A stretch of DNA of 57,981 nt from Chloroflexota bacterium (GCA_005881495.1 VBHI01000212.1:1-57981); one strand, 5' to 3'; positions 33,749 through 42,766 are shown, counted from the stretch's first letter. The notes: generated by a model from the sequence alone, not told the origin. Translations and numbers: made by a program.

Positions 33749-34940
33749 AGGACTACCGAACGCGTGGGATAGGGATTTCTCGACCCTTTCAATGCAAGGG
33801 CACGATTTGCCTGCCGATTTTAGTGATGACGATGTAGCTTTTGCTCAGGAACTGGATGAACTCTTTGCATTACCTGAAGAAGATATCCCGCCGTATTATG
33901 TTCAGACGCTGTTGGATTCTGAAGAACCCCGTTTCCAGCCAGTTGAACAGGGCTTTGAGCTTAAAACGCGCGCCCGCGTATTTCGCCGTCTCAAATTGCG
34001 TCGGCGTCTCTTTCAACGAAACCGCCCTTCTCTTCGTTCGTTGGTGAGCGAGGTGCCCGTGCGGCGTTCGCTGACCGCTGGTGCTGCTTTCTTGCTCGTG
34101 GTACTTATGACGGTCATGCTCACTGGAGCGTCGTTTGCTTCAGGAGTAGCAGTTTTACTGCATGGCGTTAAATCTGGTGTCCTCCTGGTACATGAATACC
34201 CGCCAGGGCTTTCACCTTCCCATACTCCTTACGCCGCACTACAAAATGATCCTGATACACAGCCAACAATCACCCTGTTGGATGCCCAGCAGCGGCTCCA
34301 TTCATGGAATATGTCCTGGCCTCAAATGTTACCGGATAACTACAAGTTGACCGATAGCTATCTCTATCAAGAGCCGCAACAGAGTTGGGCCGATGGCCCC
34401 TTTATGGAATTTGATTATACATTGACCGGTGCGCCAGTACACGGTAACGGCGAACTTGCTATACGTGAATTTAAGCTCAAACCAGACGTGAGTGTTCTCC
34501 AGGTAGTGAAAGATGGCTCTACCACAGCTTTGAAATATGACCAGAATGGGAGTGCACAGGCGATCTTTGTAGACGGCCAATGGATGTTACGTAATAAATT
34601 TCAAGTGCCGGTCTGGGTCTATGGCCAGCGTAGTGAACTGGTTTATCAGAAAGATGGCATCGTCTACTGGATTGTCGGCGACCAGCGGGACGGTATCAAT
34701 CAAAAAACATTACTCAATATTGCCGGCTCACTTCAAAGCGTACATTTTAGTCACTTTGTTCCCCTGGGTGGCAAGTCCAGTCCCTACACGGTAACGCTCC
34801 TGAAAGGTGATATCGATGGGCCGTTTACAGGCGATGTTCTAGCAATCTCCCCCGAAGATGGCAATATTGCCACTTATTTAACCGTGGTTGGTTCTCAGCA
34901 GTATCATCCAGATAATCCTAACTTACTACATTCGCACTGA
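33729..34940 (+). CDS. Single-pass membrane anti-sigma-like regulator
   Basis: A 403-residue protein starting at ATG 33729, with AAGGAG 7 bp upstream and inside the sigma gene. The cytosolic N-terminal 110 residues are acidic then basic (FAQELDELFALPEE; RRLKLRRRLFQRN), with no zinc-finger motif. One membrane helix follows (GAAFLLVVLMTVMLTGASFASGV). The extracytoplasmic C-terminal half is beta-rich (DNYKLTDSYLYQE, DGQWMLRNKFQVPVWVYGQRS) in the manner of DUF4367 anti-sigma sensor domains. It very likely binds the co-encoded ECF factor and releases it on an external cue. The N-terminal anti-sigma domain is not one of the standard zf-HC2 types. Confidence 0.8.
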   Translation: MSMSEFEGLPNAWDRDFSTLSMQGHDLPADFSDDDVAFAQELDELFALPEEDIPPYYVQTLLDSEEPRFQPVEQGFELKTRARVFRRLKLRRRLFQRNRPSLRSLVSEVPVRRSLTAGAAFLLVVLMTVMLTGASFASGVAVLLHGVKSGVLLVHEYPPGLSPSHTPYAALQNDPDTQPTITLLDAQQRLHSWNMSWPQMLPDNYKLTDSYLYQEPQQSWADGPFMEFDYTLTGAPVHGNGELAIREFKLKPDVSVLQVVKDGSTTALKYDQNGSAQAIFVDGQWMLRNKFQVPVWVYGQRSELVYQKDGIVYWIVGDQRDGINQKTLLNIAGSLQSVHFSHFVPLGGKSSPYTVTLLKGDIDGPFTGDVLAISPEDGNIATYLTVVGSQQYHPDNPNLLHSH

Positions 34941-34971
34941 TAAGGCGATAGAAGCGACCGTAATAGAAGAC

Positions 34972-35034
34972 ATGAGCATATGTTGGTCTACGCCTTCTTC
35001 AGGTATGAGAGACCTTTATATGCTCATATCTTTT
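34972..35034 (+). terminator. Terminator after the sigma/anti-sigma operon
   Basis: ATGAGCATAT (34972-34981) pairs with ATATGCTCAT (35018-35027), with AGACC-type pairing inside, followed by ATCTTTTCT. It lies 30 bp after the anti-sigma stop. Confidence 0.6.
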
Positions 35035-35214
35035 CTATCTAAATGGCCTATCGCACTGGACAACCACGTATTCCTCTGGTATGCTCTGTGTAGTGGTTGA
35101 TAGGGGTTCAAAAAAGTGTATTGGATATCGTTCTTGTAGCATGTACTCCTTCCAGCAATGTCGCTGGGAAAAGGTAGTTGTTCCCTATGCCTCAAAGGAG
35201 AGGAAAAAGATCAA

Positions 35215-35442
35215 ATGAAAAATCATACCTCAAGAGAGAGAGCCGTGAAACACCATGGGCTCCCCAATCTCCGCATACTTCGCCAACGCAAAGGTTTGAG
35301 CCTGGGGCAGCTTGCAGACATGACGGGCCTGCGCCGCGATACTATTGCTCACCTGGAAAACGGGCGTGAAGACCCTCAACCCTATCACCTGCGTCTGTTA
35401 GCACGCGTCTTAGATGTACCTGAGTTAGAATTAGTCTCATAG
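35215..35442 (+). CDS. Small XRE-family helix-turn-helix regulator
   Basis: A 75-residue protein with a single HTH_3 domain: LRILRQRKGLSLGQLADMTGLRRDTIAHLENGREDPQ is the classic five-helix pattern, with the recognition helix at RRDTIAHLE. A basic N-terminal tail precedes it. I start at ATG 35215, where AAGGAGAGG lies 12-14 bp upstream; the frame opens earlier at 35158. It is a probable DNA-binding repressor or autoregulator with no visible ligand domain. No operon partner is evident, and target genes are unknown. Confidence 0.8.
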   Translation: MKNHTSRERAVKHHGLPNLRILRQRKGLSLGQLADMTGLRRDTIAHLENGREDPQPYHLRLLARVLDVPELELVS

Positions 35443-35462
35443 CCTTCTGTTTTATTTTACCT

Positions 35463-35848
35463 TTATGCCCTGATAACGGAAACCTGCTTCTCGAAATTCT
35501 TGAAGAACTTATCAAGAGCTATTTTCACTGCCCCCTTGAGTATGATTTCAGGCGTTGCAGCAATTTTGCCCTCCATTTCGGCATCGGCATTATAGCTCAG
35601 ATGGGTGTTATCGGCATCGTCTGCGAGGTCTACCGTACAAGCGGCTTTGACACTCCCCATGGAACTTTTCGGCTCTGCGATCAAATATTGGGGCTGATTT
35701 TCAACTTCAACTGTTGCCCATCAGCCATATCAACGAGTTCGGCACTTTCGCAACCTGGAATGCTCTCCTGCAATACGTGGGGATTCAGCAGCGCGGTGAA
35801 AACTTGCGTTCGGGGCGCTTTAACCTTCTGGCTACCTGAAATATTCAT
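35463..35848 (-). pseudogene. CoxG-like SRPBCC protein gene with internal deletion and frameshift
   Basis: From ATG 35848 the frame reads MNISGSQKVKAPRTQVFTALLNPHVLQESIPGCES, the start of carbon-monoxide dehydrogenase subunit G/SRPBCC proteins, to a TGA near 35687. The C-terminal half (GSVKAACTVDLADDADNTHLSY, MEGKIAATP, FFKNFEKQV) continues in another frame to 35463. Compared with family members about 20 residues of the middle are missing, so a deletion not divisible by three is likely. No coxMSL genes are nearby. Probably non-functional. Confidence 0.75.
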
Positions 35849-35994
35849 TCGAGATTTGTTACCTTCTTCTACATATATTTGTTCGTGCTAGCTACTTGAG
35901 CATGAGCACTTTGACGATGGCTATTATGCTTGATTTGTTTATGAGTATCAATAGATCAGGTAAGAAGTACTATAAAGGGCAGAAAAAGCTGCTC

Positions 35995-38220
35995 CTAGAC
36001 CTGCCAGATGATGATATCCTGATCCGCCGAACCGGAGGCCAGTCCCTCCGCTCCCCAGGAAACCGCCGTAACTGCGTCCCCATGCCCACTGTAGATCGTT
36101 CTCGCGCTGCTATCTACATCCCAAATGCGAACATTCTTATCCGTGCACCCGGTAGCCAGGCGCGGGACGCTCGTGGGTTCCCAGGCGACGCCTGTCACGG
36201 CACCTTCGTGAGGGAGCAGGTGAATGGTTTGACCTGTTGCCACATCCCAGACATGAGCAGTCATATCACTGCTGCCCGAGGCTAGCTTTGTGCTGTCTGG
36301 TGACCAGGCGACGGCCAGTGCAGGTCCCGTGTGACCTATAAGATACTTGATTACATTGTGTGGTGCTTCTCGCAAACTCACTATGGCTATACTGCCGTTT
36401 TCAAATGCTGCTGCGACGTAACTGCTATCGGGCGAGAGCGCGATCGCTCGTACCGTTGACCTGTTTTTCGGACCTGCGATACGCCCTGTACTCAAGAAAA
36501 GCTCGTGTACACCATCGCCTAATGTCCCGGCAAAGAGTCCTGTGCCATCCATCCTCCAGCTTATGGAGCTGACGACTGCTGGCATGGAGAACTGCTGCAG
36601 GTATGTGCCCCTGCTGTCCCAGATCTGTACGGTTTTGTCCCGCCCCGCGGAGGCTAGCTGAGTGCCATCGGGGCCCCATGCCACGGAAAGCACTGCTGCT
36701 CTATGTCCACGGTAGGTAACGGTGTTTTGTGCATTGGCAACAAGCCAGAGGCGCGCAGTGTTATCTCGTGAGCCTGACAATAATTGCGCACCATCCGGAG
36801 ACCAGTTGACACTTGTGACGCCATTACTATGCCCTTTTAGAACGTGGCGAGCATGCGCAGGAGTGTGGTAACGCTTATAGAAATAGAATCCTGCTCCACC
36901 AGCCCCCACAGCAGCTACACCCCCGAGTATCCAACCCAGCGCACTGCGCCGGCTCATCTTTTTCTGAGGTGATTGCAGCCCTGTGTCCATCTGCGGCAAA
37001 AGTGTGCTAGGACGCCCTGCGGATTGCACCTGCGATAATCCACTCTGTGGCACAGAAGGTGAGGGGTAAAAAGTCGGAGTGAAAGCCACATCGTTTGCCC
37101 GCGCAGGTGCCGCTTCAGCTATTGTTGGTGTATCAAATGCTGTCGGGGGTTGTAATTGCGTTTGTTCGTCATGAGCATGATACAGGACAGTTGGTTCAGT
37201 ATTGCTGGTTTGTGGCAAGGATGCTGTGGATGTCCGGACCATCTGACGATCTTCTTGTAATTGTGTTGGTAAAGAGAGTTGTGGTGCGAAGCTGCGCGGC
37301 TTCTCATAACTTCGCAGGGCGAAATCCTCGGCGAATGCAGCGACGGATGGGTATCGCTTAGTAGGATCTTTTGCCAGCGCGCGCGCGAGGACAGGTTCGA
37401 TATCTGCGGGGAACGAAGGGACAAAAATACGTATTGGCGGCGGCTCTATGCTGATGTGCTGGTGCATCAGTCGCATTGGTTCCCCTTCAAAAGGGGAATG
37501 TCCGGCGAGCAATTGGTAGATCATGACAGCCAATGAGTACTGGTCACTCTCTGGTCCTGCCGCTCCTTCAAATTGTTCAGGCGCCATATATATTGGCGTG
37601 CCCAGAATAGTGCTGGTGGCAGAATTGGTAGTGAAGAATTTCGCTAAGCCGAAATCTGAGAGTAGGAGATGGATCGTGTTGCCTGCTTCGAAACGCAACA
37701 AAAAATTGGCCGGTTTGATATCGCGATGCACAATGCCGCGGTCATGTGCGTATTGCAGGGCAGATGCCGCCTGGCGCAAATACTCTCCCCCCTCTTCCAG
37801 ACTCAAAGGCCAGGCAGTATTCAAACCGGCAGGGAGCATGGGTGCTGAGACGAGCGATTGACCTGTTGCGAATCCTGCTCTGCGACGCAGCCAGTCCCAC
37901 AGTGATCCTTCCGGACGGTATTGCATCACCATGTATGCCCGTGCGCCGCTCACCGTTTCTTCTTCTCCGTAGCGATAGAGCGGAAGTATATGTAAGTGAT
38001 CCAGGCTGGCAACCGCTCTCGCTTCGTGCTTAAAGCGCTCGAATGCACGCATGGCACTGCTTGAATCCTGGTAATCGTTGGCGTCGGAGCGTACTATTTT
38101 GATGGCTACTTGCTGACCAATGGTCGCATCTTCGGCTAAATAAACTGTACCCATGCCGCCGCTGCCCAGGAATTTTATCAGTGTATATCCACCAAGAGAT
38201 GTGCCAATGAGCGTATCCAC
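35995..38220 (-). CDS. Membrane Ser/Thr protein kinase with C-terminal WD40 propeller
   Basis: A 741-residue protein. The kinase domain (about 10-270) has the P-loop GSGGMGTVY, Lys in VAIKIV, catalytic HRDIKPANFLL, DFGLAKF and MAPEQFEG, so it should be active. A Ser/Thr/Pro-rich juxtamembrane linker holds likely phosphosites. One membrane helix follows (ALGWILGGVAAVGAGGAGFYFY). The outer part is about six to seven WD40 blades (GHSNGVTSVNWSPDG, GHRAAVLSVAWGPDG, GHTGPALAVAWSPDS). The propeller presumably binds an extracellular or cell-wall ligand and controls the inner kinase. It begins with GTG 38220; AAGGAGG lies 11 bp upstream. Transcribed alone, divergent from the tyrosine-degradation operon. 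Confidence 0.92.
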   Translation of the reverse strand: MDTLIGTSLGGYTLIKFLGSGGMGTVYLAEDATIGQQVAIKIVRSDANDYQDSSSAMRAFERFKHEARAVASLDHLHILPLYRYGEEETVSGARAYMVMQYRPEGSLWDWLRRRAGFATGQSLVSAPMLPAGLNTAWPLSLEEGGEYLRQAASALQYAHDRGIVHRDIKPANFLLRFEAGNTIHLLLSDFGLAKFFTTNSATSTILGTPIYMAPEQFEGAAGPESDQYSLAVMIYQLLAGHSPFEGEPMRLMHQHISIEPPPIRIFVPSFPADIEPVLARALAKDPTKRYPSVAAFAEDFALRSYEKPRSFAPQLSLPTQLQEDRQMVRTSTASLPQTSNTEPTVLYHAHDEQTQLQPPTAFDTPTIAEAAPARANDVAFTPTFYPSPSVPQSGLSQVQSAGRPSTLLPQMDTGLQSPQKKMSRRSALGWILGGVAAVGAGGAGFYFYKRYHTPAHARHVLKGHSNGVTSVNWSPDGAQLLSGSRDNTARLWLVANAQNTVTYRGHRAAVLSVAWGPDGTQLASAGRDKTVQIWDSRGTYLQQFSMPAVVSSISWRMDGTGLFAGTLGDGVHELFLSTGRIAGPKNRSTVRAIALSPDSSYVAAAFENGSIAIVSLREAPHNVIKYLIGHTGPALAVAWSPDSTKLASGSSDMTAHVWDVATGQTIHLLPHEGAVTGVAWEPTSVPRLATGCTDKNVRIWDVDSSARTIYSGHGDAVTAVSWGAEGLASGSADQDIIIWQV

Positions 38221-38440
38221 TGCCTCGTTACCCTCCTTCTACCTATATAAGGGCTTCTTCATACTATTTCGATGAGTGATTGAAGACATTTTTTTATTAT
38301 TTTATGGACTCCACCAAACACTGCCTGAAAACATCATAACATGGCATATTACGCCTGTCTATCCAAAATCGAACCGCAGAGAGCCTCACAGTAAATCTTG
38401 AGAAACTTTTGAGAATTGAGCAATACATCCCTCTATTTAC

Positions 38441-38470
38441 TTGCGATATCCACTTTTCGTCAGGTATAAT
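38441..38470 (+). promoter_or_regulatory. Promoter of the hppD operon
   Basis: TTGCGA (38441-38446) and a perfect TATAAT (38465-38470) with an 18-bp spacer, placing the transcript start near 38477 and leaving a leader of about 268 nt before hppD. Confidence 0.7.
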
Positions 38471-38511
38471 GACGACAGTTAATATCGTCTCGTTCTTGCT
38501 CTGTCGCAACA

Positions 38512-38741
38512 TCGAAACAAAGGGGTTTCGGGACATGCTTGCCAGCACTGTTAGAGAAGGCGGTCGTGGGCACAATAAATTGGGCCATTACGCTTCTCTC
38601 TGTGCGCCGTTTGGCCGCTACTTCTTCCTCAACTCCTGCACATGTCAGTTTTCAGTGACATCCAATTGTTGTGTTTGAAAATCACACCCACACAAACAAT
38701 GTGGTAGGGACCCGATTTATCACGTCCAAGGAGAAGGAGTT
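38512..38741 (+). promoter_or_regulatory. Candidate RNA switch in the hppD leader
   Basis: A hairpin CGAAAC-AAAGGG-GTTTCG (38513-38530) followed 100 nt later by CTCAACTCCTGC (38628-38639). AACTCCT (38631-38637) can pair with AGGGGTT of the hairpin (38521-38527, one G-U) or perfectly with AGGAGTT of the hppD ribosome-binding site (38735-38741). Both blocks recur in the leuA leader at 46912-47073. This is the layout of a translational switch. It matches no riboswitch consensus that I know, and the ligand is unknown. Confidence 0.55.
38704..38727. repeat. GTAGGG palindrome, copy in the hppD leader
   Basis: GTAGGGACCCGATTTATCAC then GTCC, differing from the copy at 27679 by one base in the stem. 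It lies just before the hppD ribosome-binding site. Confidence 0.55.
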
Positions 38742-38744
38742 ACC

Positions 38745-39848
38745 ATGTCTGAACAGGATTTCATGCCCATTCAGAATTACGATTTTTTAGAATTTTATGT
38801 TGGGAACGCGAAACAGGCTGCATACTATTTGAGCAATGCGTGGGGCTTTACACCTATTGCCTACGCCGGTCTGGAAACGGGGATACGCGACCGCAGCAGC
38901 TATGTGCTAGAGCAAGGCAATGTGCGCCTGGTCGTGACTTCGCCGCTTGGCCCTGAAGGTGAGATTGCCGAGCATGTGAAGCTACACGGTGATGGTGTAA
39001 AAGCCATTGCTTTGCGTGTGGATGACGCTGAGCAGGCATACCGGGAAGCCACAAAGCGGGGAGCGCACGGACTTGAGGAACCGGCTGTCCATAAAGATGA
39101 TTATGGCATAGCGGAAACGTCTACCATCGCCATTTACGGCGACACTGTTATTACCTTCGTTGAACGCCAGAATTATCAAGGCGCGTTTCTGCCAGGATAT
39201 CGTGAAGTCGTAACGAACGTTCCGCGGCGCGCTCGACCTGCCGGCCTGGCCGCCATTGACCACGTAGTAGGCAATGTCGAATTGGGCAAAATGAACGAGT
39301 GGGTCGATTTTTTTGAGCGTGTGCTAGGCTTTACACAACTCGTTCATTTCGATGATCGCGCCATCAGTACGGAGTACTCGGCGCTCATGTCCAAGGTGAT
39401 GCAGAATGGCAGTGGCCGCATCAAGTTCCCCATTAACGAGCCTGCGCAAGGGCGGCGCAAGTCGCAGATCGAGGAGTACCTTGATTTCTATCGAGGACCA
39501 GGTGTCCAGCATATTGCACTGAATACTGACGACATCATCACTTCCGTACGTAGATTAGTGGAGCGCGGCGTCGATTTTCTCAAAACGCCCAGAAATTACT
39601 ATGAGACCGTGCTGGATCGTGTCGGCTCTATCGCTGAGGATATCAACCAGTTAGCAGAACTGGGGATTCTGGTAGATCATGACGACGAGGGCTACCTGTT
39701 ACAGATTTTCTCCAAACCAATTGTGAATCGCCCGACGGTTTTCTTTGAAGTCATAGAAAGGAAAGGCGCCCGTGGCTTTGGCGAAGGAAACTTCAAAGCG
39801 CTGTTTGAAGCCTTAGAGCGAGAGCAGGAACTGCGGGGGAATCTGTAA
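38745..39848 (+). CDS. hppD: 4-hydroxyphenylpyruvate dioxygenase
   Basis: Converts 4-hydroxyphenylpyruvate to homogentisate using Fe(II) and O2, the second step of tyrosine degradation. The 367-residue product has two vicinal-oxygen-chelate domains. The Fe ligands His173 (AAIDHVVGNVE), His256 (GVQHIALNTDDI) and Glu335 (FFEVIERKG) are all present, as is the C-terminal helix GFGEGNFKALFEALEREQ that closes the active site. Length is normal for the family. The ribosome-binding site AAGGAGTT lies 4-9 bp before ATG and is complementary to the AACTCCT box in the leader. The fah gene follows after 1 bp, then hmgA, forming a homogentisate-pathway operon. Confidence 0.95.
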   Translation: MSEQDFMPIQNYDFLEFYVGNAKQAAYYLSNAWGFTPIAYAGLETGIRDRSSYVLEQGNVRLVVTSPLGPEGEIAEHVKLHGDGVKAIALRVDDAEQAYREATKRGAHGLEEPAVHKDDYGIAETSTIAIYGDTVITFVERQNYQGAFLPGYREVVTNVPRRARPAGLAAIDHVVGNVELGKMNEWVDFFERVLGFTQLVHFDDRAISTEYSALMSKVMQNGSGRIKFPINEPAQGRRKSQIEEYLDFYRGPGVQHIALNTDDIITSVRRLVERGVDFLKTPRNYYETVLDRVGSIAEDINQLAELGILVDHDDEGYLLQIFSKPIVNRPTVFFEVIERKGARGFGEGNFKALFEALEREQELRGNL

Positions 39849-39849
39849 C

Positions 39850-40684
39850 ATGAAACTCGCAACGTTTAGAACCTCTGACCGCGTAACTCATGCGGGTGTC
39901 GTGCACGATGAATGGGTGATCGGGCTTGACTATCCCACAGTGCTTGAACTGTTGCGTGATCCCGAGGGCCTGGCGCGTGCCCGCAGAACACTCGAGAGTT
40001 GGAGCGTAGGGGTCAGATTTATCGCGCCCCGCGGAGGGAAAGCATACCCGCTGTCTGAAATTGTCCTGCTTTCCCCCATTCCTGAACCGCCATCGGTACG
40101 CGATTTCTATGCCTTTGAACAGCACGTGAAGTCGGCACGGGCCAAACGCGGCCTTGGCATGATCCCCGAGTGGTACGAGATACCGACGTTCTACTTCACT
40201 AACAATAGTGAAATCTATGGGCATGAACAGGAGGTGCCCTACCCTGTAGGCAGTAATGAACTGGATATCGAGTTAGAGATAGCCTGCGTGATTGGGCGCG
40301 AAGGCAAAGATATTTCTTGGGCCAGGGAAGGGCAAAGATTTTGCCACGTCGCTTGGCCCCTGGATCATTACGCCGGACGAACTGGCCTCTCGTCGCAGTG
40401 GCACTGGCGCCAGCGAACGCTATGATATGACGATGGTGGCGCGTGTCAATGGCAAAGAAATTTCACGCGGTAACTTCAACGAGATATACTACAGTCTCCC
40501 GCAAATGATCGCCTGGTCCTCGCGCAACGCCCGTTTGCGCGTGGGCGACATTCTGGGCTCTGGCACTGTTGGCACTGGCTGTCTCCTGGAGATTGGGACT
40601 GAGGTTCATCCCTGGTTCCGGCGAGGCGAAGTGATCGAGCTAGAGATTGACGGCATTGGCGTATTGCGAAATCGTATCGCGTAA
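39850..40684 (+). pseudogene. Fumarylacetoacetate hydrolase-family gene with internal deletion and frameshift
   Basis: The first 160 or so codons encode a normal FAH N-terminus and core (SPIPEPPSVRDFYAFEQHV, DIELEIACVIGREGKDI). The C-terminal part (FLGPGKGKDFATSLGPWIITPDEL through GTGCLLEIG) is in another frame from about 40325. Between them the family has some 40 residues, including the FNDWSARD segment that carries a metal-binding Asp; these are absent. The junction lies at a short repeat (GGCAAAGAT twice). As written the enzyme cannot bind its metal properly. Its expected role is to split fumarylacetoacetate, or a related acylpyruvate, in the tyrosine pathway. Starts 1 bp after hppD. Confidence 0.82.
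40006..40032. repeat. GTAGGG palindrome, copy inside the fah gene
   Basis: GTAGGGGTCAGATTTATCGC then GCCCC, encoding VGVRFIAP at a point where homologues have a shorter loop before the YPLxE segment. A related hairpin, GGGTGGGGC/GCCCCACCC, lies between fah and hmgA at 40695-40714. Confidence 0.5.
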
Positions 40685-40746
40685 TTGCAAGTAGGGGTGG
40701 GGCTTGCCCCACCCTGGCGGACCAATCATTGAGGAGAGATACAGAT

Positions 40747-41907
40747 ATGCCTGCTTATCATCGTTTAGGGCAGATCCCCCCGAAAAGACATACACAGTTT
40801 CGCAAACCGGACGGCACTCTCTACTCCGAGGAACTCTTCGGCACTGAAGGATTTTCGGGCAATTATGCCAACATCTACTACCATTTTCCACCGACGCGTG
40901 TGAAAAAAGTAGAGAAATTCATGCGCGTAGAGCTTGAAGAGTGGGACGAAGAGGTACAGCGTCATCATCACCTCAAGACTCCCGGCATCGCCCGCGGTGG
41001 TGACGCCGTATTGGGTCGCCAGGTGCTGATGTTCAACAAGGACGTCTCGCTGGCTATCGCGCAGCCTACCATATCCATGGACTATTACTACCGCAATGCA
41101 CAGAGTGACGAGGTCTACTTTGTCCACGATGGGCAGGGAGTGCTGGAGACAAACTTCGGCTTGCTACCCTATCATGAGGGAGACTATATCGTTATCCCGC
41201 GTGGCACAACTTTTCGTTTCAGCATTGGGAACGATAGCCCTGATACTCGCTTCTTCATCATAGAGGCGCATGGGTCGATCGAGCCACCGCGCCGCTACCT
41301 CAATAAAAACGGTCAATTGTTAGAACATGCTCCCTATTGTGAGCGCGACATTCGCCGTCCCGAAGAACTTGAAACGCATACCGAGCGTGGCGATTTTGAA
41401 GTGCGCGTGAAAGTAGGCAGCCTCATTACCAGCTACTGGTATGATTTTCACCCGATCAATACCGTTGGTTGGGATGGCTGCGAGTATCCCTGGATCTTTA
41501 ATATCGCTGACTTTGAGCCAATCACCGGGCGTATTCACCAGCCTCCCCCTGTTCACCAGACATTCCAGGGACCAAATTTTGTTGTATGCTCGTTTGTCCC
41601 ACGCAAATTGGACTATCACCCGCTCGCGATACCCGTTCCATACAACCACAGCAATATCGATAGCGAAGAGGTCTTATACTACGTCAATGGGAATTTCGGG
41701 AGTCGCCGCGGCATCGAACGTTCATCGATTACCCTGCACCCGCGCGGTATACCGCATGGCCCCCATCCAGGTGCTGTCGAGAAGAGCCTGGGAGCCGAAC
41801 GTACCGAAGAACTGGCAGTGATGGTAGATACCTTCTACCCCCTGAAATTAACAACTGTCGCCGCATCCTGCGACGACCCCGCCTACCCCTATAGTTGGTA
41901 TGAGTGA
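40747..41907 (+). CDS. hmgA: Homogentisate 1,2-dioxygenase
   Basis: Opens the homogentisate ring to maleylacetoacetate with Fe(II) and O2. The 386-residue cupin-fold protein has the family motifs QPTISMDYYYRNAQSDEVYFVHDG, VIPRGTTFRF, PYNHSNIDSEEVLYYVNG (first iron His and Glu) and HPRGIPHGPHPGAVE (second iron His). It is shorter than the 430-450-residue animal type and resembles the bacterial HgmA subgroup. ATG 40747 is preceded by GAGGAGA. The gap to fah holds a GTAGGG hairpin. With hppD and the broken fah it forms a tyrosine-to-fumarate operon lacking maleylacetoacetate isomerase in this window. Its last codons lie inside a tandem repeat. Confidence 0.94.
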   Translation: MPAYHRLGQIPPKRHTQFRKPDGTLYSEELFGTEGFSGNYANIYYHFPPTRVKKVEKFMRVELEEWDEEVQRHHHLKTPGIARGGDAVLGRQVLMFNKDVSLAIAQPTISMDYYYRNAQSDEVYFVHDGQGVLETNFGLLPYHEGDYIVIPRGTTFRFSIGNDSPDTRFFIIEAHGSIEPPRRYLNKNGQLLEHAPYCERDIRRPEELETHTERGDFEVRVKVGSLITSYWYDFHPINTVGWDGCEYPWIFNIADFEPITGRIHQPPPVHQTFQGPNFVVCSFVPRKLDYHPLAIPVPYNHSNIDSEEVLYYVNGNFGSRRGIERSSITLHPRGIPHGPHPGAVEKSLGAERTEELAVMVDTFYPLKLTTVAASCDDPAYPYSWYE

Positions 41908-42063
41908 GATTGCAAGTTCGGCAGAAGCAGTCTGCCAACCCCTAAAGTTAGTATGAGTGAGGTTGCGGGTTCGGCAGAAGCAGTCTGCCAACCCCTCTAG
42001 CTAGTATGAGTGAGGTTGCAAATTCGGCAGAAGCAGTCTGCCGAATTTGCAACCTCACTCAAT
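41899..42063 (+). repeat. Three 53-bp tandem repeats ending in the operon terminator
   Basis: Units begin at 41899, 41952 and 42005, each with TATGAGTGAGRTTGC, then TTCGGCAGAAGCAGTCTGCC. The first unit includes the last codon and stop of hmgA. Only the third has a fully paired right arm: 42008-42030 and 42038-42060 form a perfect 23-bp stem with a 7-nt loop, followed by AATAAAAAT. The third unit is therefore the likely terminator. Confidence 0.85.
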
Positions 42064-42122
42064 AAAAATCCTTGCGAAGAGCGTAGCGATGAGGCCACAG
42101 AAAACCATGCACATTGAACCAA

Positions 42123-42743
42123 CTACACTAAAGTAGTGTAGACGACCAGCCTCAGATTCGTCTGATGTTCACTAGGCATCCAGTCTCCCGCACAAGTAAT
42201 TAAATTGAGATAAGTCCCTCCCCTATTCCCGAAAATATCCTGAATGGGTGCCTCTTGTGGAGGATAGTAGGCAATGCGTGCCACATGGAAATGCAGCGTT
42301 TTCCTGGCAGTATTTTTCACCAGCACTTCATCGCCAACCTGCAATTGACGTAAACGCCAAAATACTGCTGGAAATCCTCCCGGGCGATCAAGGTGCCCAT
42401 CAATGACCGCGCTGCCTCGCTCGCTAGGATGTGGACCATCGTTGTACCAGCCTACATCCTCCCATGGATTGAATTTTGGCGTTGCCATGTCACCATCAGG
42501 CCGAATTCCTACCGGCTCAACGAACGCATTGATCCCTATAGCTGGTATAATCAGGCGGATGGGATTCGCAGCCGTATTCACCCTATGTCGCGGGAGAACC
42601 GTTGACGTGGGACTGACGTTGACTGTATGTGAAGCACGGACTACCGGTACTTTAGCAAAGGTAGTCGAGGCAGAGCCACACGCAGCAAGAGTGAGCACTA
42701 GTATCAGGGCAAACAAGTGCTCTATCAGCCGACCCGTGTGCAT
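42123..42743 (-). CDS. Class F sortase
   Basis: A 206-residue secreted or membrane-anchored transpeptidase that joins surface proteins to the cell envelope. A signal-like helix with a lipobox-style Cys (LVLTLAACGS) is followed by a linker and a sortase barrel. The catalytic triad is His in AVIDGHLDR, Cys in LITCAGDW and Arg in TNLRLVVYT. Start ATG 42743 has GGAAGGG about 9 bp upstream. It is encoded 23 bp after a DUF4397 protein with a C-terminal membrane anchor, its probable substrate. Class F sortases are known mainly from Actinobacteria and Chloroflexota, where their targets are poorly known. Confidence 0.88.
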   Translation of the reverse strand: MHTGRLIEHLFALILVLTLAACGSASTTFAKVPVVRASHTVNVSPTSTVLPRHRVNTAANPIRLIIPAIGINAFVEPVGIRPDGDMATPKFNPWEDVGWYNDGPHPSERGSAVIDGHLDRPGGFPAVFWRLRQLQVGDEVLVKNTARKTLHFHVARIAYYPPQEAPIQDIFGNRGGTYLNLITCAGDWMPSEHQTNLRLVVYTTLV

Positions 42744-42766
42744 CAGATGCAACCCTTCCTACTGCT

